In this document: positions 14,701 to 19,736 of the stretch, in pieces
Layout: the number at the start of each line of letters is the position of its first letter
How positions within the stretch are numbered: the stretch's first letter is position 1
Origin: CAYJMQ01 sp964371555
GTDB taxonomy: Bacteria > Bdellovibrionota > JACOXK01 > 2-02-FULL-40-11
NCBI GenBank assembly: GCA_964371555.1
Contig: CAYJMQ010000038.1
Location: 1 to 19,736 of the forward strand
Reading direction: 5' to 3'
Length of the DNA: 19,736 nucleotides
The notes under the pieces: model-generated
Databases searched by the model: none
What the model was told of the DNA's origin: nothing
The model's input: only the letters and a program-made list of their open reading frames with translations
Position numbers and translations under genes: made by a program

Positions 14701-14871
14701 TATCAGGGATTTGCCGTAGTCACGATCTTTGGCATGGCAACGGCAACCGTCTTTACCCTGCTGGTACTCCCTCTTACATACGCGCTGGCAGAGGATGCAT
14801 ACGATTTTTCCTCTTTGGGATGGCTTAAAATAAAAACCATGTTTTTGTCTGAAAAAGGAGAGCAATTATGA
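11710..14871 (+). CDS. RND efflux permease 1 (AcrB/HAE1-like)
   Basis: This 1053-residue inner-membrane pump has the standard layout: TM1 (10-33), a large porter/docking loop, TM2-TM6 (about 338-487), TM7, a second large loop, and TM8-TM12 (about 873-1035). Family signatures include MDFAALSVREALKT, GVATIDISG and the TM8-TM9 segment LVYMILAAQFESFVQPL. In TM4 the proton-relay pair reads VVDCSVVILENI: Asp396 is kept, but the second Asp of AcrB (D408) is Cys397. In TM10 the AcrB Lys940 position is Glu939 (GIAVENGILLIEY). Such changes occur in other HAE1 branches, but they make the proton path differ from AcrB. Substrate is unknown. ATGA overlaps link it both to the adaptor upstream and to the PII-like gene downstream. 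Confidence 0.94.
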   Translation: MKFTQFFIRRRVTTLCLSLSITAIGLFAMNYTSIDLFPPIQLPTLTIVIGAPGLSSSEIEKKITAPLEELFNTLPKLRNIRTESRSNQAILLLKFRWETSMDFAALSVREALKTVSLPDEADVPMIFRWNPALDPILRANISSQTDLGALTALVENKIRPRCERIPGVATIDISGTIHPEIRIKVDPHRLTSHGINLFYLVNMLKEENIQTQVGTFREGRYELAIHLSSQFLGPEDIKNLPLRVGLQKKTIHLRDIAEVSQTNEDPKSIARVENREAISLSIKKMHQAHTLDVIDGIKKELSQIEKEFQVSISYSKDDSLYIKMSRRTLFSNLWQGFLFTFICVFLFLRSLAATLVIAITIPISTIGTFALMKFFNISQNVFSLAGFTLASGMVVDCSVVILENIYRQMTEEGKSPWRAAVEGTQEVGLGVLTSTLTTLAIFIPIVLCIKGVVGILFSDIAFTFTITMALSMLIGFSLIPCASAYLLEKEIKRAKQTSSSGGASFQKLYSYLEKIAASTQNFFLQTVSFFLDHRRKALAFVCLIYGINFFSIFLFPGTDLIPLGEFKEFVVKIKGEKGTPLASLNEKTKPVETVLLRRKEIETTDTTVRQEESKIFVRLKKGELSLRRADQHLEDIRIQLKPFVETDIEVLDQPKFDSTEGQGSPVVVVVKHRDESLRKSLTHQISNSLKQIPDLLYLSTTYEKDRPEIQITLDHRKLRDHALTTEEVADLIYAEMEGIEATSISQKFSDTPAGGIPDRPLPIRVIHEGTKRLQELEELPLLVDIKSGNETPAKILPLSLFSSIRESKGDEVRERTDGVASETIFAHFKTDRRSLKEISKDVKRIIGAPLIRSNDVTIESSLKVFQDTFSDLYIALIIAIILVYMILAAQFESFVQPLVLILTLPLAAAGVLIGVKLWGFYMNVIVMLGVILLVGIAVENGILLIEYINILRERGLDRKEAILTAIRCKMRPIFITSLTDITGTIPMAFSAGAGAEMYQGFAVVTIFGMATATVFTLLVLPLTYALAEDAYDFSSLGWLKIKTMFLSEKGEQL

Positions 14872-15158
14872 AAGCCTTTTTTATCTTTTACGATCAGGAA
14901 CTGCTGCTTGAAGTTGAATTTATGCTGCGAAGTTCGAAAGTTGAAAAATTCAGCCGGTTTGTAGGGGTTCAGGGAAAGGGGGATTCAGGACTGAAAGAGG
15001 GATCGGCGGTTGGACCGGGATTAAACCATGCCCTTTGGGTCGTATTGGAAGATCAGACTGCGCAGAAACTTTTGAGTGAACTGAAAGAATTCAAAAAACA
15101 GAAACTCAAACACAAGGGAATAGAGATTTTTATGTTCAACATTGAGGCCTCTTTATAA
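14868..15158 (+). CDS. PII-like small protein encoded between two RND permeases
   Basis: This 96-residue soluble protein has no signal peptide or membrane segment. The fold pattern looks ferredoxin-like, as in PII/GlnB and PII-like (PII-NG) proteins. It has strand KAFFIFYDQ (2-10), a helix, strand FSRFVGVQGKG (28-38), a Gly-rich loop GDSGLKEGSAVGPGLN (38-53), strand ALWVVLEDQ (55-63), helix TAQKLLSELKEFKKQ, then KGIEIFMFNIEASL. The Gly/Ser loop followed by a hydrophobic strand resembles PII nucleotide-loop regions. From what is known, a PII group sits beside heavy-metal or RND efflux genes. The start has GGAGAG upstream and lies in the ATGA overlap; the next permease begins 2 bases after the stop. 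Role inferred: a cytosolic sensor or regulator of the pump. The family call is from pattern only. Confidence 0.7.
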   Translation: MKAFFIFYDQELLLEVEFMLRSSKVEKFSRFVGVQGKGDSGLKEGSAVGPGLNHALWVVLEDQTAQKLLSELKEFKKQKLKHKGIEIFMFNIEASL

Positions 15159-15160
15159 CG

Positions 15161-18100
15161 ATGAACTGGTTATCCTTTTTTGTCGGACGACCCATCGCAA
15201 CCGCGATGCTGCTCTCCATCTTTTTATTTTTTGGAATCATAGGATTCTTCAAACTCCCCGTCGATCTTTTTCCAAATATCAGCCATCCCCAGTTGTCGGT
15301 GGTTACCGGTTACGAAAATGCGTCGGCTGAAGAAATAGAAAGACTCATCACAAAGCCCCTGGAAGAAGAGCTCTCGTTTCTAAAAAATCTGACCTATATG
15401 AGCTCGACCTCGGAAGAGGAATTTTCCCGAATTCAGCTTCATTTTCAGTGGGGGACGGGGATGGATTTTGCGGCGCTTGAGGCCAGAGAAAAAATCGATA
15501 TCGCCAAGGCAAAACTTCCCGCGGGAGCCGACGATCCGCTGATTGAACGCCACAACCCCAATGCGCGCCCGATTCTTGTTCTCAATCTCATGGGGAGCAA
15601 AAGCGATGAAGATTTCAGACGGATTGCGCAGGCTAAAATGAAGCCCGCTCTCGAACGGATTCTGGGAGTCGCCCAGGTTAAAGTGAAGGGGGGAGTCGAA
15701 CGGGAAATAGAAGTCAAACTTCATCCACATCAGCTCAAGGCTTTCGGAATTTCCATTCAACAGGTCATTGACGCGCTTCAGCACGAAAACGTTACTTCCA
15801 GAGGCGGCACGCTGAGAGAGGGAAAAATCGATCTTCTCATTAAGGTTACAGGGGTTCTAAAAACCGAAGAAGATATCGGAAATACCATTATCATAAAAAA
15901 GAACCAGGTACCGGTTTATCTGAAAAACCTGTCGGACATAAAAACGGTATCTAAAAAGCAAAAGGACCGCGCTTTTCTCAATGGTAAAACGACCGTTGCG
16001 ATTGAACTCTATAAAGAGCCAACCGGGAATACTCTCTCAATTATCAAAAATGCGCAAAAACTTATTCCGGCGCTCGAAGCGGAATCAAACGTTAAACTTC
16101 TCACCGCCTATAACCAGGCGGATATGATCAATGCCTCTCTTTCAATGCTAAAGAACAATGCCTTTCAGGGGGCGCTGCTAACAGCGCTCACACTCTTTTT
16201 CTTTTTAAAGAATATCGCTTCAACACTTGTCATCTGTCTTTCAATCCCCTTCTCAACGATCTGCTCATTTTTTTTCCTTTACCTCGCCGGGGTATCGATC
16301 AATATTTTCTCAATCGCGGGCATCGCGCTGGCGCTCGGTATCATCGTCGATGCCTCTATCGTGATCCTGGAAAACATCTTCATCCATTTTCAAAATGAGG
16401 AGCATCCCAAACGCGCCGCCGTCCATGGAACCCTTGAAGTATCGGGGGCTGTGATGGCCTCCACCTTTACAACCATAGCCGTTTTTGTGCCAATCCTTTT
16501 TCTAAAAGGCCCGATCGGCCTGATCTTCCGCGACCTGTCGCTCACGATCATTTTTGGCCTGCTCTTTTCAATGCTCGTCTCCTATCTCTTTATTCCGGTT
16601 GTTTCCGCGCAGTCATTCCGGCTGCAGCGCTCTCACGAGAAATTTTCGCAAAAAATCGACCGATGGAAAACGATTGTTGGCCAGGGATTAAAAATTCTCG
16701 ATCAGGTTTATCATCTCGGAACCAAAATTTCTCTCCTCTACCAAAGAATCCTCAAGCGATTCATGCTGAGCCCTGAAGAACTTTACAAAAAAGCGATCCA
16801 AAAAACAGAAATAGGATCGGAGAAATTGGAAGACATCGAACACAAAATGGAAACACAATATGAGCGTACGCTCAAAGAGGCCATTCGAAGCTGGAAGGCG
16901 CGTGTCAGCATCATTTGTGTGATGTTTGCGATTTTTATTCTCTCGTTGTTGTTTATTCCAAAAACAGAGTTTTTCCCCCAAAGTCTGCAAACACACTATG
17001 AGATCAATATCAAATTCCCGCAAGCAACCTCGCTTGCCTACACCGAAGAAAGATGCAAAAAAATTGAAACCTTCCTAAAGACTATCCCCGATATAAAGTC
17101 ACAACATCTTCATATTAAACCGGCAACCGGAACATTCATTATCGAATTTACAAATATTAAACGCGTCTTGAGACGGCTTTCAGCGATCAGACATCATCTC
17201 GAACAGGCGCCTGATATCTATTTTAATGTGATCGCTTTGACCCCGCTCGCTGCCATTGTCGAAGGGATTGAGACACGCGCCATCGACTTTAAAGTGAAGG
17301 GGCCGGATCTTAAAAACCTAAACCAAATAGCGGCGCGTTTCGCGGGGCTTTTGAAGGGGCTTCGGGGGGTCATTTCCGTTTCAGAGCCCGAGAGGGAGGG
17401 GAAACCTGAAATGAATATCGTCATCGACCGTGAGAAAGCCGCTGACCTTGCCCTCACGTCAAAAGCAATTGCCGACAATCTGAAACATCAACTCTATGGA
17501 ACGGAGGCAACAGACATTTCCATCGATGGAGAAGAAATTCCGGTTACCATCCGAAGTCATACCGCCGCGATCGACACCCATCACGATCTTGGAAATCTCC
17601 TGATCCCCTCCCCCTTCGGCCCGCATGTGCCGCTTGAGACACTTGCAGAGTTCAAAGAAACTTTTGTTCCGACCGTGCTGCCGCGTGAAGAAAAAGAAAG
17701 AACACTGACGGTTACTGCAATCCTTGATCCCGGCGCCTCCCCTCAGGAGATCATCCGGCGCGTCGGCTCAAAACAGCAGGGGCTCACTCAATCATTAAAT
17801 CTGACACAAGATTATTCGATCCAGGTCGGCCCGCAAATTAAAACGCTTGAGAAATCTCTATGGGATTTAAAGATCGCTATTCTTGCGGCCATTATTCTCA
17901 TCTATCTGATCCTCGCGGCACAATTTGAATCGCTGATCCACCCTTTTACGATTCTTTTTTCTGTCCCTCTTTCCCTCATTGGAATTGTGGTATCCCTTAG
18001 ACTCACAGGACAATTCTTAAGTCTGCCGGCGATGATTGGAATTATCATTCTCGTTGGAACGTCGGTCAGCAATGCCATTATTCTGATCGACTACATCAAT

Positions 18101-18403
18101 ATCCTCAGGCGCCGCGGCATCGATCGCGAAGCGGCAATTTTAGAAGCGGGGAAACGAAGGCTGCGCCCGATTCTTATGACCGCAATCACAACTGTCACCG
18201 GAATTTTACCAATGGCATTTGGATTTGGCTCCGGAACCGAACTCTATCAACCCCTTGCAATTGTTATTGTGGGGGGGCTGATCAGCTCCACCCCCCTCAC
18301 CCTCCTCTTCATCCCAACGGTCTATTGCTTCTTTGACGATCTGGGCGACATTCTGGGGCTGTCGCTCTTAAAGCTTCAGATGAAGGTTTTAAGGAAGCCC
18401 TAA
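15161..18403 (+). CDS. RND efflux permease 2 (AcrB/HAE1-like, enlarged cytoplasmic loop)
   Basis: The 1080-residue permease is parallel to permease 1 but clearly diverged. TM1 (about 10-31) is followed by KLPVDLFPNISHPQL and MDFAALEAREKIDIAKAKLP, both typical HAE1 features. TM4 reads LGIIVDASIVILENIF, with Asp397 kept and Ala398 at the AcrB D408 position. TM10 reads VGTSVSNAIILIDYIN, with Ser970 replacing the relay Lys. Between TM6 and TM7 (about 483-580) lies a charged helical segment of roughly 95 residues, about 50 more than in permease 1. The TM8-TM9 segment (LIYLILAAQFESLIHPF) and the C-terminal TMs are intact. It starts 2 bases after the PII-like stop, so it is coupled. One adaptor and one channel serve both permeases, suggesting a mixed trimer like MdtBC. 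Confidence 0.94.
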   Translation: MNWLSFFVGRPIATAMLLSIFLFFGIIGFFKLPVDLFPNISHPQLSVVTGYENASAEEIERLITKPLEEELSFLKNLTYMSSTSEEEFSRIQLHFQWGTGMDFAALEAREKIDIAKAKLPAGADDPLIERHNPNARPILVLNLMGSKSDEDFRRIAQAKMKPALERILGVAQVKVKGGVEREIEVKLHPHQLKAFGISIQQVIDALQHENVTSRGGTLREGKIDLLIKVTGVLKTEEDIGNTIIIKKNQVPVYLKNLSDIKTVSKKQKDRAFLNGKTTVAIELYKEPTGNTLSIIKNAQKLIPALEAESNVKLLTAYNQADMINASLSMLKNNAFQGALLTALTLFFFLKNIASTLVICLSIPFSTICSFFFLYLAGVSINIFSIAGIALALGIIVDASIVILENIFIHFQNEEHPKRAAVHGTLEVSGAVMASTFTTIAVFVPILFLKGPIGLIFRDLSLTIIFGLLFSMLVSYLFIPVVSAQSFRLQRSHEKFSQKIDRWKTIVGQGLKILDQVYHLGTKISLLYQRILKRFMLSPEELYKKAIQKTEIGSEKLEDIEHKMETQYERTLKEAIRSWKARVSIICVMFAIFILSLLFIPKTEFFPQSLQTHYEINIKFPQATSLAYTEERCKKIETFLKTIPDIKSQHLHIKPATGTFIIEFTNIKRVLRRLSAIRHHLEQAPDIYFNVIALTPLAAIVEGIETRAIDFKVKGPDLKNLNQIAARFAGLLKGLRGVISVSEPEREGKPEMNIVIDREKAADLALTSKAIADNLKHQLYGTEATDISIDGEEIPVTIRSHTAAIDTHHDLGNLLIPSPFGPHVPLETLAEFKETFVPTVLPREEKERTLTVTAILDPGASPQEIIRRVGSKQQGLTQSLNLTQDYSIQVGPQIKTLEKSLWDLKIAILAAIILIYLILAAQFESLIHPFTILFSVPLSLIGIVVSLRLTGQFLSLPAMIGIIILVGTSVSNAIILIDYINILRRRGIDREAAILEAGKRRLRPILMTAITTVTGILPMAFGFGSGTELYQPLAIVIVGGLISSTPLTLLFIPTVYCFFDDLGDILGLSLLKLQMKVLRKP

Positions 18404-18412
18404 GGCCATCAA

Positions 18413-18440
18413 TTGTTTACACTGTTGATTCCTGTATAAA
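18413..18440 (+). promoter_or_regulatory. Possible promoter for the leader ORF and last gene
   Basis: TTGTTT (18413-18418) and TATAAA (18435-18440) are spaced by 16 bases, 9 bases after the stop of permease 2. The -10 is good and the -35 weak (TTG only). A start near 18447 would give a leader of about 58 bases before the ATG at 18505. No terminator for the efflux operon is visible in 18404-18500, so read-through is also possible. Confidence 0.4.
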
Positions 18441-18504
18441 TAAAATCCCTCTTGCCTTGCCCAATTATTTTCTATAGAAGACTCTATTAAATAGGGGTGG
18501 CAAT

Positions 18505-18561
18505 ATGAAAAAAATTATTCTTTCTAATGTACGCAAGTCCGCTGCCCTGTTTTATATCTAA
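18505..18561 (+). CDS. Possible 18-codon leader peptide
   Basis: An ATG preceded by the purine-rich AGGGGTGG (4 bases away) opens MKKIILSNVRKSAALFYI and stops with TAA at 18559-18561. The next gene's ATG follows after one base and has no ribosome site of its own. The peptide is basic with hydrophobic ends. It is either a translated leader that couples ribosomes onto the next gene, or the original start of that gene displaced by a frameshift (the frames differ by one). It is too short to judge by content. Confidence 0.4.
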   Translation: MKKIILSNVRKSAALFYI

Positions 18562-18562
18562 A

Positions 18563-19669
18563 ATGCGCAATGCCCTGTTTTTAGTTTTAGTTTTATTTCC
18601 ATCAGCAGGCTTTTCAAAAAATGACCTCTGTGTTCTCAATTTTGAACGGCAGGAGCACCCGTTTACAAAGATCATCGACGAGGTTTTTTTAGATGCACCC
18701 ATAGATCGAGTAAAGCTCATTCATCAGGCAAAACCACTCGATTTTTTTAAGTGTATTGAAGAAAATTATGTTGAAATCATTTTATTCGCCCATGCGCTTC
18801 AACTAGATGATAGCGGCGAACACTATCATCTGGCATATTTTCAGCCGATGTCTCAAAAAGAGAAGGTGGATCTTTTGAAAAAGCAGACGGAGGCTCTCCA
18901 TCATGAAATTCGTGAGATTCAACAGAGATTGGCAAAAGGATGGATAGCGCTGGAACTTAGGCAATCTTTAGAACGAAGGTTGAGAAAATTAATCAAACAA
19001 CTGAAAGGGCTTGAGCAGTTTGATTTGGAAACTCCCCTCACCGTCCCAAAACCGATTCTCCCTCAAATTTTTAGAAAGAGCTCGGAAAAATTACGACGCC
19101 TAAGAGATACGGATGGAATACGTTTAAAAAGGATTCGGCTCGCAAGCTGTGTGCCAGAAAAAATTTTAGAATCAAATGCGCCGCTTCGAGAATTAATCGA
19201 AGAAAACCAGATTCAACTCGATATAGCGCCGAAACAATTGATCATGAGTCTCATTTATGGAAAAACCGTCACTACACTCGATTGGCTCTGGCTGGCAGAA
19301 AGCGCCCAGTTTGATGACGGGAGTTCAGATTATTTCTTCGCATACATGAATTTAAAAACACTCCTTCTCTATCGCTATGGCTCAGTGATCGCTCTTCGGG
19401 GACAATATGAAATTGAGATCGATGGCATGGCAGCAGGATTGTCTTCAAAGTGGTCGGCCTGTTTCATAAAATATGCGGACACTCGGAATATGGCCGTTGG
19501 AGAAGAACGTAAAATTCCGATCCTTCATGCCGATTTTTCGGCTGCTTTTTGGGCAAACATTGAGCTTGGACTATTTCCAAAACCCAAAATCCAGCTTCCA
19601 TCAGAGATCAATAGTCTTGGCGCTTCCGTTGGTTTTTTTTCTGTGGTGACGATTAGACGGATATACTAA
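18563..19669 (+). CDS. Exported coiled-coil protein of unknown function
   Basis: This 368-residue product starts with a signal peptide (MRNALFLVLVLFPSAGFS|KND, cut at about 18). An alpha/beta part reads HPFTKIIDEVFLD...FKCIEENYVEIILFAHALQ. A charged coiled coil (about 98-152, e.g. KVDLLKKQTEALHHEIREIQ) follows, then KRIRLASCVPEKIL and a C-terminal domain with possible amphipathic strands ending in VVTIRRIY. His77 in ILFAHA and Cys196 in RLASC sit in settings that recall caspase-like (clan CD) His/Cys dyads, with the coil inserted between them. That is a visual resemblance, not a family assignment. Start ATG 18563 is chosen because it begins the signal peptide; the in-frame ATG 18527 would add 12 residues and spoil it. 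It is probably translated by coupling from the leader ORF. Confidence 0.7.
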   Translation: MRNALFLVLVLFPSAGFSKNDLCVLNFERQEHPFTKIIDEVFLDAPIDRVKLIHQAKPLDFFKCIEENYVEIILFAHALQLDDSGEHYHLAYFQPMSQKEKVDLLKKQTEALHHEIREIQQRLAKGWIALELRQSLERRLRKLIKQLKGLEQFDLETPLTVPKPILPQIFRKSSEKLRRLRDTDGIRLKRIRLASCVPEKILESNAPLRELIEENQIQLDIAPKQLIMSLIYGKTVTTLDWLWLAESAQFDDGSSDYFFAYMNLKTLLLYRYGSVIALRGQYEIEIDGMAAGLSSKWSACFIKYADTRNMAVGEERKIPILHADFSAAFWANIELGLFPKPKIQLPSEINSLGASVGFFSVVTIRRIY

Positions 19670-19736
19670 TTTCCTACTTTCCATTGGCTGCCGTAGATGT
19701 TGGCTTTTTTCTCTCCAAATTCTTGTCACTTTGGAT

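Overview
The window comes from a diderm (Gram-negative type) bacterium with an estimated mid-40s % GC. The evidence is two outer-membrane-type proteins, several Sec signal peptides and a complete tripartite RND efflux system with a TolC channel. A palindromic repeat of the 'GTCATTCTGAGCGAAG' type and a class III/type IVb pilin-like protein fit a deltaproteobacterial-grade lineage, such as the Bdellovibrionota or candidate groups formerly placed in Deltaproteobacteria. No rRNA or other strong phylogenetic marker is present, so this placement is weak.

Left part (1-6523), mostly minus strand and made of unrelated single genes. It holds a glycine-rich collagen-like exported protein that runs off the left edge, an outer-membrane beta-barrel with its own terminator, a two-helix pilin-like protein carrying a palindromic repeat in its N-terminal coding region, and divergent ridA. 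It continues with a YbaK-type tRNA deacylase, a small lipoprotein with a strong terminator, and an ABC ATPase of the MalK/UgpC family that has no permease beside it. A divergent intergenic region (6524-6694) holds two tandem hairpin units with a 40-base period and differing, self-compensated stems.

Right part (6695-18403), plus strand, is a tightly packed gene train. It runs: exported protein of unknown function, RsbW-like anti-sigma kinase, STAS antagonist, SpoIIE/RsbU-type PP2C phosphatase, TolC-like channel, membrane fusion protein, RND permease 1, a 96-residue PII-like protein, RND permease 2. Four junctions are ATGA overlaps, one is a 35-base overlap, and one is a 2-base gap. The overlap that joins the phosphatase to tolC places a partner-switching signalling module and a two-permease efflux pump in the same translationally coupled unit.

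By inference, the phosphatase, STAS protein and kinase form a phosphorylation-controlled switch, while TolC, the adaptor and the two permeases form the envelope pump. The PII-like protein between the permeases is a candidate allosteric sensor of the pump. No sigma factor is present, so the kinase's target is unknown. The coupled efflux and partner-switch operon is the most interesting system here.

Right end (18404-19736): a possible promoter, an 18-codon leader ORF with a ribosome binding site, and one base later an exported coiled-coil protein of unknown function with a possible caspase-like His/Cys pair.
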